Assembly (NCBI GenBank): GCA_903919455.1
Contig: CAIXIJ010000117.1
Location: 1-33,533 of the forward strand
Direction: 5' to 3'
DNA: 33,533 nucleotides
DNA from: an uncultured Acidimicrobiaceae bacterium
Lineage (GTDB): Bacteria; Actinomycetota; Acidimicrobiia; Acidimicrobiales; Ilumatobacteraceae
The number at the start of each line of letters is the position of its first letter. Position 1 is the stretch's first letter. Positions 23,477-32,046 of the stretch are shown here, in pieces. The notes beneath the pieces are model-generated. The model made no database searches. It was not told the DNA's origin and saw only the letters and a list, made by a program, of their open reading frames with translations. The translations under genes were made by a program, and so were the position numbers.

Positions 23477-24526
23477 ATGAGGAGCTACACGAGAGCCAGC
23501 ACGCTCGATCCCGTTCCCGGCGACATCGTCAGCCTGCTGCGCCGGATCGACATCGCGGCCGGCGCCGAGGCGCGTCACGTCGACCAGCTTCCCCAACTGC
23601 TCGGCGCCCTGCAGGAACAGGCGCGCATCGAGTCGGTCACCGCCTCGAGCGCGATCGAAGGCGTGCATGTCGCCGAGGGACGGGTGCCCAACCTCGTGTC
23701 GGGCCACCCGCAACGCATTCGCAATCGCAGCGAGGCCGAGTTCGCCGGCTACAGCGCCGCGCTCGACTACCTCAACCAACAGGACCCCGGCGCACTCACC
23801 GTCGGACTCATCCTGCATCTGCATCGCCTGCTGTTCTCCTTCACCGATGGACGCGGCGGCCACTTCAAGGCCGAGGACAACCTGGTCATCGATCACCACC
23901 CCGACGGCAGCACCAGCACACGCTTCACCCCGGTCGGTTGGCAGGAGACACCGTTCTACATGGACGAGCTCGTCGCCCGCACCAACACCGCGCTCCGCGA
24001 CAACGAGACCCATCCGCTGCTCATCGTCGCCGCGTTCGCGCTCGACCTGCTCTGCATCCACCCGTTCGCCGACGGCAACGGCCGCGTCGCACGACTCGCC
24101 ACCACACACCTCCTCCAACGATCCGGCTACGGGGTCGGCAAGTACGTGAGCGTCGAACAACTCATCTACGAGACCAGGGACGAGTACTACCAAGCGCTCG
24201 CAGCATCGACGACAGGCTGGTTCGACGACGGCCAACACACCGTCTGGCCGTGGGCGGGCTATCTGCTCGGCCGACTCGACGCCGCCTACACGCGTTTCGG
24301 AACCAGGGTCGCCGCAGGGACCGGTGGCGGGACGAAGCAGGACCGGGTACGCGACTTCGTGCTGCTGCACGCCCCGACACCGTTCACGATCGCCGACATC
24401 CGCCGCGCGGTTCCAGGCACCAGCGACAACACCATCCGGCTCGTCCTCGCCGAACTGAGAGACCAAGGGCTGATCGCCAACGACGGCACCGGCCGCAGCG
24501 CGACTTGGCACCGAGTGGGTTCTTGA
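23477..24526 (+). CDS. Fic-domain protein (probable AMP-transferase), class II
   Basis: A 349-aa Fic/DOC protein. The catalytic motif HPFADGNGRVAR spans residues 195-206 and is fully canonical, with H195 as the base and R203 for phosphate contact, so it should transfer AMP from ATP to a hydroxyl of a target protein. An N-terminal inhibitory motif S57-x3-E61-G62 (SSAIEG) matches (S/T)xxxE(G/N), which makes it a self-inhibited class II Fic. Residues about 290-345 look like a winged helix (FTIADIRRAVPG, DNTIRLVLAELRDQGLI). The start ATG 23477 has AGGTGA 4 nt upstream. It is transcribed away from the integrase remnant and converges with the Rhs2 lipoprotein gene. Confidence 0.92.
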   Translation: MRSYTRASTLDPVPGDIVSLLRRIDIAAGAEARHVDQLPQLLGALQEQARIESVTASSAIEGVHVAEGRVPNLVSGHPQRIRNRSEAEFAGYSAALDYLNQQDPGALTVGLILHLHRLLFSFTDGRGGHFKAEDNLVIDHHPDGSTSTRFTPVGWQETPFYMDELVARTNTALRDNETHPLLIVAAFALDLLCIHPFADGNGRVARLATTHLLQRSGYGVGKYVSVEQLIYETRDEYYQALAASTTGWFDDGQHTVWPWAGYLLGRLDAAYTRFGTRVAAGTGGGTKQDRVRDFVLLHAPTPFTIADIRRAVPGTSDNTIRLVLAELRDQGLIANDGTGRSATWHRVGS

Positions 24527-24676
24527 AGGACCCTTGGAGCGTTTGATCTCTCACGACGGCGGTGGCGGAGAATGGTGGTAGTGGGGGCGCTTCGGATTCA
24601 CGGTGGGGTGGCCGGCCCTCGGCCCGGTCAGCTCGCTGCCGCTCTGCGCTACGGGTCGTGGTGGTCCCAATTCCAG

Positions 24677-24691
24677 GATCACGGGGTGATC
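24677..24691. terminator. short hairpin between fic and lipoprotein gene
   Basis: GATCAC (24677-24682) pairs with GTGATC (24686-24691) over a GGG loop, at the meeting point of the convergent fic and lipoprotein genes. The stem is only 6 bp with no T tract. The rest of 24527-24689 shows no gene. Confidence 0.25.
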
Positions 24692-25253
24692 ACGGCCATT
24701 CGCGAGAGTTCCAGCCCTGTGATCCATCGTCACACTTCGCGTCCACATCGACGTCACCCGAGGCCAGTCCAACTTCGCCAACCGGAATTGAGAATCTGGC
24801 CGCCAGCTGCTGGCCCCCAAGATACTCATTTCCTGCGGTGTCGAGGAACTCGAATGCGTAGTGGAACGGATCCTTCACTGATGTCAGATAGCTGCTGTCG
24901 CTACTAAACCTCTCTAGAGCGTCTCGATCAATGACTGACCGGACTTGGTTCGCTGACTGCGCGTCAACATCTAGTGGAACAAGCAACTCACTGGCCTTAA
25001 CCGGCACGATGAAGTCCACCTCAAGCACCCCGGATTGTTTCGGCTCCGTCGTTCCGTTCTCCACCAGCTTCATACGCATCGAAGAGATTTCAACACTGGT
25101 GCAGGGAAATGCCACTGCGTAGAACGCGCCATCAGAGGAGCGGTAGACACCGTGCTCGGAACGAAATGGTAACCGGCCGCCTGTGTCATGTCGTATACAC
25201 CCGACAAGGAGCAGACCAAGCAGAAGCCCAGCAAGCAAAGATGCCCGGCTCAT
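24690..25253 (-). CDS. lipoprotein, candidate immunity protein for Rhs2
   Basis: A 187-aa protein with a lipoprotein signal: MSRASLLAGLLLGLLLVGC, lipobox LVGC with C19 as the lipidated residue. The mature part is polar and rich in beta strands (VLEVDFIVPVKASELLVPL) and has no family I recognise. Its ATG overlaps the Rhs2 stop (ATGA at 25250-25253), so the pair is co-translated. Polymorphic-toxin immunity genes sit in this place, and a surface-anchored protein would protect against a peptidase acting outside the membrane. The gene has lower GC than its surroundings (31 of 60 bases at 24901-24960). Confidence 0.7.
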   Translation of the reverse strand: MSRASLLAGLLLGLLLVGCIRHDTGGRLPFRSEHGVYRSSDGAFYAVAFPCTSVEISSMRMKLVENGTTEPKQSGVLEVDFIVPVKASELLVPLDVDAQSANQVRSVIDRDALERFSSDSSYLTSVKDPFHYAFEFLDTAGNEYLGGQQLAARFSIPVGEVGLASGDVDVDAKCDDGSQGWNSREWP

Positions 25254-28200
25254 TTCTGGCCCTTAGCACAGTCGAAATAGTGACCGTCGACAAAGCCAGC
25301 GTCAGCTTCAAATCGATTACATTCGCCTGAGCGGACATACTGGCTGCCGTACAAGCCTATAAACGGGATTCCACCTGCAGCTGCCCATTGATAGGTATGC
25401 CGGGTTTCGTGTTGAAGAAGTCGCCAATCTTGAAGGGATTCCTGGTTCTCAGTAATGAAGGTGTTGCCGATGGTGGTGCCGCCCTTTGCCCAAACCTTGA
25501 ACGAGACAGACAGATCAATGGAAACATACTTCTGCTTGCCATCAGGCCCAACACCCACCGGTATTTGAAGAGTGCCCGAAAGGTGAACCGTTGCTCCTTT
25601 AGGTACAATGCAGACCGCCAGACCGGAGCCGGTCTCCGTGCAGTCGCCTCCGGCCCTTATCGCCAATTCATGAGCGGCCAATGTGAGGGGCGCATTGATT
25701 GCATTGCGTATGATGCTTCCCAGCGGAATATTCTCTAGGATTGTCGCGCCACAGATCACGGCTTGAACCGCATCACTGGCGCAACCCACCATTGCATTTA
25801 GAAGCTCCACACCCTGCTCGAGGACAAGTTCGCCGTTCTGGATCGCGCCCTTCACCGTGTCGCAGAGCAGTTGAAGAATTCCGCAGGCACTAGCTGACTC
25901 GGGAATCACCCACTGACCTGGGCACTCTTGGCCATACATACCGCAGCGTGAGTTCGGCAGCGTGGTTGATGGCGCAACCGCCTCCCAGACCATCTCCATT
26001 GTGCTGTCGGTGGTGAGCCCGGTTGGGTCGATATTGGTGAGGGGATTGTTATTGGCGTAATGGTAGGCGTCGGCCACGGTCACAGTCCCCATAACGCCTT
26101 GAAGAGCGTCACGGGAATTGAACCTGCCCACGTTCGGCTGGTAGTTCCGTGCTCGTAGGTAGAGATGGTTGTCAATCGTGATCTCACCGCGGTAGCCAAG
26201 ACGCAAGTCAAAGGTGTTGGTGCCCGCGGCGGTGCCGAATGCTGTGTAGGTGGCGCTGCGGGCGAGGGTGGTGGTGCCGGTCGTGGATACGGCGGAGCCG
26301 TATGCGTCGAGGCCCATCGGGCTGATGGTGAGGCCTGTTTGCGCGCTGATCCATCCTGCTGGGCCGATCGCCAGATCTGTCGCTATGCCGGTCGCGGCTG
26401 TGAATGCTGATGGTTGTGCGAGGCTGCTGGCGGTGTCCCACTCGATCTGACTGGCGGTGACCGTCGTGGTTGTCGCTGTTGTGACCGTGTTGTCGACGCT
26501 GCCGAGTAGTCCGTCCGGTCGGTAGCCGCGAAGCTGTGTGGTGGTGGTCGTGCCGTTCACTCGCGTGACGTCCGCCGGCCGTCCGGCCGCGTCGTAGGAG
26601 ATGTCGACTTTGTTGGTGGCTGTCACGGTTTGGTTGAGCATCCTGCCGGCATCGTCCCACGCGAATGTGGTCGCTCCGGTGAGCGGGGCTTCGCACAGTG
26701 GGCTGGCGGGCAGTGTCTTGGTGGTCGTCCAGCACAGCTGACCTGCCTGGTCGTAGACGTACTTCACTGCTGCCGCGGTGCCAACCTTCTCCGATGAACG
26801 CCTGCCGAGTGCGTCGTAGGTCCACACACTTGCGCTTCCGGTCGATGGGGTCGCTGACAGCAGTTGCGAGCCGGCGTCGTAGGCGAACGTGGTTGTGAGC
26901 GTGCCCGTCGCGTCCGACACAACCCTTCCCGTAGCGTCGTATCCAAGGGTCGTCGCTCGCGTCAGGCCCGGCACTGTCTCGGAGTAGCCGACCAGGCGAC
27001 CGTCGGTGTAGGCGCGGGAGCGGGTGCCACCACGCAACGTCTCGTTCGTCACTTGTCCATCAAGGTTGTACGTGTAGCCGGCGAGCGCGGCCGGATCGAT
27101 TGTCGGGTTGGTCTGTGACCAGTCGTCCATCACCAGTGTGTTGCTTCCTGCCGTTCGCGCCATGGTGACTCTGACGGTGCCGGTGGTGGTGACCGCAGGC
27201 GAGGCCGTGTATGACGACGTCCAAACGACCGGCTCCGGAACGGTCGCGACCCACACCTTCAGCTTCACAGAGGCTCCCACGACCTGGAGACGCAGCCGTG
27301 TCGCGCTCGTGGTCGGCGGCACCGGCACTGACCCGAGCGTCGTGGTCGTGGAGCCGATCTTGCGGTACACGGTTGCGGTCGAGCCGTCGGAGTTGATCTC
27401 GACCCGGTAGTGGTTGGTGGTCGTGTATTTGGCGTACACGGTCAGCTTCGACGAAGTGGCTGCGTCGGCTGTAGCGAACCGGTAGGTCAGCGACACGTCA
27501 TGATCCTGGGCGGCCGCGATCTTCGAGGTCTCTGTCATTGCCGAGGTTGCGGTGTCCGGCACGGTCAGCCTGAGTGCGTTGTCACCGATGGTTGCGGTGG
27601 CGCCGGCGACAGCTGTCGGGGTCCATTTCGTCGTCACCGCCGGTTGCCCATCGGGTTGGGTGAAGCTGTCCGCCAACAGTTCACCGGGCGTGATCGACGC
27701 CAACTGGCCGGCCGGGTTGTACGCGTAACGGATCGTGTTGCCGTTCGGGTAGCTCATCGAGGTACGCCGTCCCGCGACGTCGTAGCGGTACGAAGTGACT
27801 TGTGCGTAATTGGTCACGGATGAGACATCACCGGCGGCCGTGTATGTGTACTGGGCCGATCCGTCGGGGCCGTCGATCGAAGTCACGCGTCCGGCCGAGT
27901 CATAGGTGTAGGTCGTCGTCCCTGCAGCGGTGATCCTCGTCGCCAAGGTGCCGTCAGGGTTGTAGGTGTTGTTCGCGAATGTCCCTGATGGGTCGGTGGT
28001 TGATGCGACTCGCCCTGCTGCGTCGTAGCCGAACGCGCTGACACGGCCCAGGGGGTCGCTGCTGGACACCAACTGGTTCGCGGCGTCGTACACCCAGGAA
28101 TCGACACCACCCAGAGCGTTTGTTCGCGAGGTCAGGTTGCCTCGCTCGTCGTAGCCGAACGAGGTCAGATGACCCAATGCGTCGGTCACCGACGCAACGG

Positions 28201-31200
28201 TGCCCTCGGGGTTGTAGACGTAGGTGACAGCACCCTCGTCACCCACCTTGTGGGTGTGCAGTTCACCGCGGAGAGTATACGAGTTGACGGTGACGACACC
28301 GGCCGGGTCGGTCGAGGTCAGCACTCGGCCCGCAGCATCGTAGGTGTAGGCGACGACCAGTCCCCCTGGCGAGGTGACGGTCACCGGCTGTGACTCGTTG
28401 TTGAACACCGTCGTCGTGACTCGTCCGCCGGGGGCCGACACCGTCGCCCTCCTCCCGGCGAGGTCGTACCCGTAGCTCGTGGTCAAGCCTGCGGGATCGG
28501 TCACCGACGCGACCCGTCCACCGGGCGTGTACGACGTCGTCGTCACACCACCTCGAGGGTCGGTCAGTGACGTCGTGCGGCCAAGGGCGTCATAGGCGTA
28601 CACCGTCGACCCCGTTGGCGCATCGGTCGACTCGACACGGCCATGAGTGTCGTAGTTCGTCGTCGTCACCCTGCCCACAGCATCGACTGTCGAAGCCACC
28701 CGGCCAGCACCGTCGTAGTTGGTGTGCGTCACCCCCGCGGCCGGGTCCGTCACAGAGGTTGTCCGACCTTCCACGTCGTAGTCGTAGCCGGTGGTTCGCG
28801 CCAGCGGGTCCGACGTCTCCACCACCCGATTCAGCGTTGAATGGACGGTCGCAGAGCTCGCTCCACCGGGCGACACGACTTCGACGACCTGACCATTGGT
28901 GTCGTACACATACGACGTCTCGTGACCCGCCGGATCGGCCGACGTCGCCAACTGTCCCGCAGCGTCATACGTGTTCGTGGTGACCGCGCCCGTCGCGTCG
29001 GTGACGGTCAACACTCGACCTGCGGCATCGTAGGTGTACGAAGTCACGCCACCATCGGCAGCCGTGCTCGACGCCAAGCGACCGTTGGACGAGTACGACC
29101 AGCTGGTCACTCGCCCTGAGGGCGATGTGGTCGACAGCCGTCGACCTTGCCCGTCGTACGCGAAGTGGGTCACGTTGCCAACGCCGTCGGTCGAGGTCAA
29201 CATTCGGCGTTGCCCGTCGTAGGTGTACGACGTCGTGACGCCATCGGCATCAGTGGTCGACATCGTCAGTCCGTCCACCACGTCGTACGTCGTGGTGTGC
29301 GTCAACGCATCGGTCACCGACGAGGGGGAGCGTTCGTCGTTCTCGTAGGCGTAGGTCGTGACCGCACCCCACGGATCGGTCGCGGACACCAACCGATTCG
29401 ACGTGTCGTACACGTAGCTCGACGTGCCAACACCCGCTTGCGTGGTCGACAGGACGTTGTCGTTCGAGTCGTAGGTGGCCGATGACTCGCTGTCATCGCG
29501 GGCGGTGGCGCCGACCAGGTTGCCCCGAGCGTCGTAGAACCGTTCCGTCGAGTTCCCGAACGGATCGGTGATCGCCAGCACCTTGCCATGCTCATCGTGG
29601 TGATATTGGACGACCTCACCGGTCAGGGAGTGGGTGACCTCGGTGACGGCCTCGGAGTCCAAGTAGGTGAACGACGTGACACCACCGTTCGGGGCGGTCT
29701 GGCTGACGACTCGTCCAACGCTGTCGTAGGTGTTCGCCTCGAGCACCACCCCTGACGGGTCGACCATGGTGGCCAGCAGTCCGCCGCTGGTGTAAGTGAT
29801 CGTCGAGGTCGCGCCGAACTCGTCGGTCACCGACGAAAGCAGGTCGTTTGTGTCGTAGAGAAATGACACTGACCGCCCCGAGCTGGTCGACACTCCAGCC
29901 AGGCGACCATTCGGGCCGTAGGTGAACAACAAGGAGGGTCCGGTGGACGCGGTCACCGTCCACAACCGGCCGGCACCGTCATAGACAGACTGTGCCGACT
30001 GCCCATCCCAACGGGTCTGCTCGATCAGACGACCGGCCGTGTCGAAACGATCAACACTTCCATCGCGATGCTCGAGGCGAAGCATCGCTGACGCGCCGCC
30101 ACCTACTGGCGGCGACGGGTCGACCACCAACGAATCCGAACTTCCGTCGGGTGTGACGAATCCGCCCGCACCATCGGGAGCGAAACGCAATGGCGTTCCG
30201 TCCGGCAACGACACCACCATGACATCACCATCGGCGTCGACGCGAGGCCCGACAGCGACCTGCCAGCGTGGTCCGCTGGTCGACACATACGCCGACCTGC
30301 CGTTGTAGGCCCGGACCACCGTCAACCCGAACGCCTCACCCGTCAGGTCCACTTCGACATCGGTGAGGTTCCCCGTTGCCGTGTCGACCGGGTCGGCGAC
30401 CGTGGTTTGGCCGGGGCCGCTTCTCCCGACCCGGTAGGCCGGCGGATCGACCAGCGGTGTGGCGTCGCGATCAAGGAACCGTGCCAACTGTGGGGTCTGT
30501 TCACCGGTCCAGGTGATCCACGACACCATCGGTTGACCGCGATCGTTCATCACGAACGACACCGGCGACTCCAACGCCCAGCCAGTCGGCAGAGCACCGA
30601 CGCCGTTCACTGCGAACGAAGTGTCATCCCTTCCGGAGCTTGTCAGACGGCGCAACGACATCGGCAACATGTCGATGTCGCCCGCCCCGAACCGCAGGTA
30701 GTAGAGCGAGCCGCTTGGCCCGACGAGCAGGTTGTCGAGTTCGCCCAGCGGCTTGACTGAGTCCGTGCCTGTCAGCGTCCGTGACGGTCGGCTCGTGTCG
30801 GCCGCCCCGTCGGAAGTGAAGTAGCTGAGCTGGTTGAGCCACCGGCCAGCTGTCGGATCCCATTCCTCAGCTACAGCGATCAGCCCGCTGTCCGACGAGC
30901 GGTACAACACACGCGTGTCGTAGGCGACATTGATCTGGCTAAACCCGGAGTCGACCGAACCGTTCGGCATCAGCCGGCGCACACGCCACTGCACTGCGCT
31001 GGTGGAACTGCGCTCGAGGATCAGCGAACGGCCGTCGGAACGCTCCCCAAGAACGTCGACTGCAAACCCAGTGGTGGTGCGCCAACCGTCGCCATCGAAC
31101 GTTGCGTCTGGTGTGCCATTCGAGGTAACCGCCCCGATGAACCCCGTGTAGCTGCAGGTCGAGCCACACGAAAATTGGCTTCCAGAAACGAGAATCCTGC

Positions 31201-31714
31201 CTCCGAGCCCTAAGACAATTCGAGGAGTGAACTCAGCAGTCGCCGAGGGTGGGCTGAGTGTTGCGACCCCGGATGTCCCGAAACCGGCGACATCCACAGC
31301 TCCGTCGCCGAGCAATCGAATGAGCGCTGCCTCTGTGCCAAACCCATTTCGTACGAGAAGGAGCACGCCATCGTTCTGCAGACCCAACGCAGCGACCGGA
31401 TACACCGTGGCACCCGCAGTGAGAGCGACAATGTCGACTTGCCCGTCGCCACCCCAAGAAAGATCGGGGTCGCCGTGATCCGTCAACCGCCGAACGGACA
31501 CCCCACCGGTCCCAGAATCAACAAGAAAGACCTTGCCAAGCTGGCCGGCGGCGAGGACCTCACCCTGAGTCTGCACCACACCGGCGGTTCCCCACAAGGA
31601 GTCCAGCACAGCCGGAGCCGCCATCGTCACTGCGGACTGCGACACCACGAAACCGCCCGCCGCCAAACACCACGCTGCGCTGATCGCCAGAACCCGTCGA
31701 ACCAGTCGTCGCAT
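25250..31714 (-). CDS. Rhs2: secreted Rhs/YD-repeat polymorphic toxin, HExxH zincin tip
   Basis: A 2154-aa protein. It starts at ATG 31714, where GGAGG lies 5 nt upstream and a signal peptide begins (MRRLVRRVLAISAAWCLAAGG); the longer in-frame start at 31846 has neither. About residues 35-400 are delta-60-like (DUF5122) repeats (HGDPDLSWGGDGQ, DVAGFGTSG, PDATFDGDGW). About 440-600 is DUF6531-like (DPVDTATGNLTDVEVDL), then YD repeats, interrupted at about 1341-1538 by a lectin/laminin-G-like insert. The Rhs core is about 1835-1900 (LRARNYQPNVGRFNSRD). The 255-residue tip contains H2102-E-T-R-H2106, a zinc metallopeptidase motif, with E2136 (FEADAG) as a candidate third ligand. A lipoprotein immunity candidate follows. 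Confidence 0.88.
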   Translation of the reverse strand: MRRLVRRVLAISAAWCLAAGGFVVSQSAVTMAAPAVLDSLWGTAGVVQTQGEVLAAGQLGKVFLVDSGTGGVSVRRLTDHGDPDLSWGGDGQVDIVALTAGATVYPVAALGLQNDGVLLLVRNGFGTEAALIRLLGDGAVDVAGFGTSGVATLSPPSATAEFTPRIVLGLGGRILVSGSQFSCGSTCSYTGFIGAVTSNGTPDATFDGDGWRTTTGFAVDVLGERSDGRSLILERSSTSAVQWRVRRLMPNGSVDSGFSQINVAYDTRVLYRSSDSGLIAVAEEWDPTAGRWLNQLSYFTSDGAADTSRPSRTLTGTDSVKPLGELDNLLVGPSGSLYYLRFGAGDIDMLPMSLRRLTSSGRDDTSFAVNGVGALPTGWALESPVSFVMNDRGQPMVSWITWTGEQTPQLARFLDRDATPLVDPPAYRVGRSGPGQTTVADPVDTATGNLTDVEVDLTGEAFGLTVVRAYNGRSAYVSTSGPRWQVAVGPRVDADGDVMVVSLPDGTPLRFAPDGAGGFVTPDGSSDSLVVDPSPPVGGGASAMLRLEHRDGSVDRFDTAGRLIEQTRWDGQSAQSVYDGAGRLWTVTASTGPSLLFTYGPNGRLAGVSTSSGRSVSFLYDTNDLLSSVTDEFGATSTITYTSGGLLATMVDPSGVVLEANTYDSVGRVVSQTAPNGGVTSFTYLDSEAVTEVTHSLTGEVVQYHHDEHGKVLAITDPFGNSTERFYDARGNLVGATARDDSESSATYDSNDNVLSTTQAGVGTSSYVYDTSNRLVSATDPWGAVTTYAYENDERSPSSVTDALTHTTTYDVVDGLTMSTTDADGVTTSYTYDGQRRMLTSTDGVGNVTHFAYDGQGRRLSTTSPSGRVTSWSYSSNGRLASSTAADGGVTSYTYDAAGRVLTVTDATGAVTTNTYDAAGQLATSADPAGHETSYVYDTNGQVVEVVSPGGASSATVHSTLNRVVETSDPLARTTGYDYDVEGRTTSVTDPAAGVTHTNYDGAGRVASTVDAVGRVTTTNYDTHGRVESTDAPTGSTVYAYDALGRTTSLTDPRGGVTTTSYTPGGRVASVTDPAGLTTSYGYDLAGRRATVSAPGGRVTTTVFNNESQPVTVTSPGGLVVAYTYDAAGRVLTSTDPAGVVTVNSYTLRGELHTHKVGDEGAVTYVYNPEGTVASVTDALGHLTSFGYDERGNLTSRTNALGGVDSWVYDAANQLVSSSDPLGRVSAFGYDAAGRVASTTDPSGTFANNTYNPDGTLATRITAAGTTTYTYDSAGRVTSIDGPDGSAQYTYTAAGDVSSVTNYAQVTSYRYDVAGRRTSMSYPNGNTIRYAYNPAGQLASITPGELLADSFTQPDGQPAVTTKWTPTAVAGATATIGDNALRLTVPDTATSAMTETSKIAAAQDHDVSLTYRFATADAATSSKLTVYAKYTTTNHYRVEINSDGSTATVYRKIGSTTTTLGSVPVPPTTSATRLRLQVVGASVKLKVWVATVPEPVVWTSSYTASPAVTTTGTVRVTMARTAGSNTLVMDDWSQTNPTIDPAALAGYTYNLDGQVTNETLRGGTRSRAYTDGRLVGYSETVPGLTRATTLGYDATGRVVSDATGTLTTTFAYDAGSQLLSATPSTGSASVWTYDALGRRSSEKVGTAAAVKYVYDQAGQLCWTTTKTLPASPLCEAPLTGATTFAWDDAGRMLNQTVTATNKVDISYDAAGRPADVTRVNGTTTTTQLRGYRPDGLLGSVDNTVTTATTTTVTASQIEWDTASSLAQPSAFTAATGIATDLAIGPAGWISAQTGLTISPMGLDAYGSAVSTTGTTTLARSATYTAFGTAAGTNTFDLRLGYRGEITIDNHLYLRARNYQPNVGRFNSRDALQGVMGTVTVADAYHYANNNPLTNIDPTGLTTDSTMEMVWEAVAPSTTLPNSRCGMYGQECPGQWVIPESASACGILQLLCDTVKGAIQNGELVLEQGVELLNAMVGCASDAVQAVICGATILENIPLGSIIRNAINAPLTLAAHELAIRAGGDCTETGSGLAVCIVPKGATVHLSGTLQIPVGVGPDGKQKYVSIDLSVSFKVWAKGGTTIGNTFITENQESLQDWRLLQHETRHTYQWAAAGGIPFIGLYGSQYVRSGECNRFEADAGFVDGHYFDCAKGQK
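26200..29960 (-). repeat. YD-repeat region of Rhs2 (with insert 27100-27690)
   Basis: Tyrosine-aspartate repeats about every 20 residues (for example TYTYDAAGRVLTVTD) cover this stretch and appear on the plus strand as a periodic GTCGTA. The run is broken at 27100-27690 by a non-YD insert. Confidence 0.85.
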
Positions 31715-32046
31715 CGTGACCTCCGTCGCTCGCAGTGGCGCTCCCACTCCCGGCGAACATAGTCCACATTCACAGTCAACAATGTCAGTTCCCCGTGAAA
31801 CAGCAATCTTGCTGAATTCGCCCGGTCTTTCCGACATTCGGCGCACAATTCATAGCCCAAGGAGTGACCATCGACCACTAAACGTGATGAATGATGAGGC
31901 ACTGCAGGATCCAAACTCACGATACTGGTACCCACACACGGATTGCCCGCCGCCGAGTGACACAATCATTATCAAGAGTTGGTCGATCGATGATTCGCGC
32001 AAACCGGGCTTGAATGCCCGCAGACCGATGCCCTGAACTTTCAGCA
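31715..32046 (-). promoter_or_regulatory. upstream region of Rhs2
   Basis: These 332 bp between the relaxase stop and the Rhs2 start are AT-richer than the genes on either side. A candidate -10 TATGTT lies at 31756-31761 (minus strand), 41 bp before the ATG, giving a 5' leader with the ribosome binding site GGAGG at 31720-31724. CTGAACTTTCAG at 32033-32044 is a small palindrome-like repeat just after the relaxase stop. A 65-codon frame starting at GTG 32047 lies here but shows no recognisable features. Confidence 0.4.

Noticed and set aside
31715-31846. A longer N-terminus for Rhs2 starting at 31846
   Set aside because: The extra 44 residues lack homology-like features and would bury the signal peptide. 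GGAGG stands 5 nt before ATG 31714, and a candidate -10 at 31756-31761 lies inside the extension.
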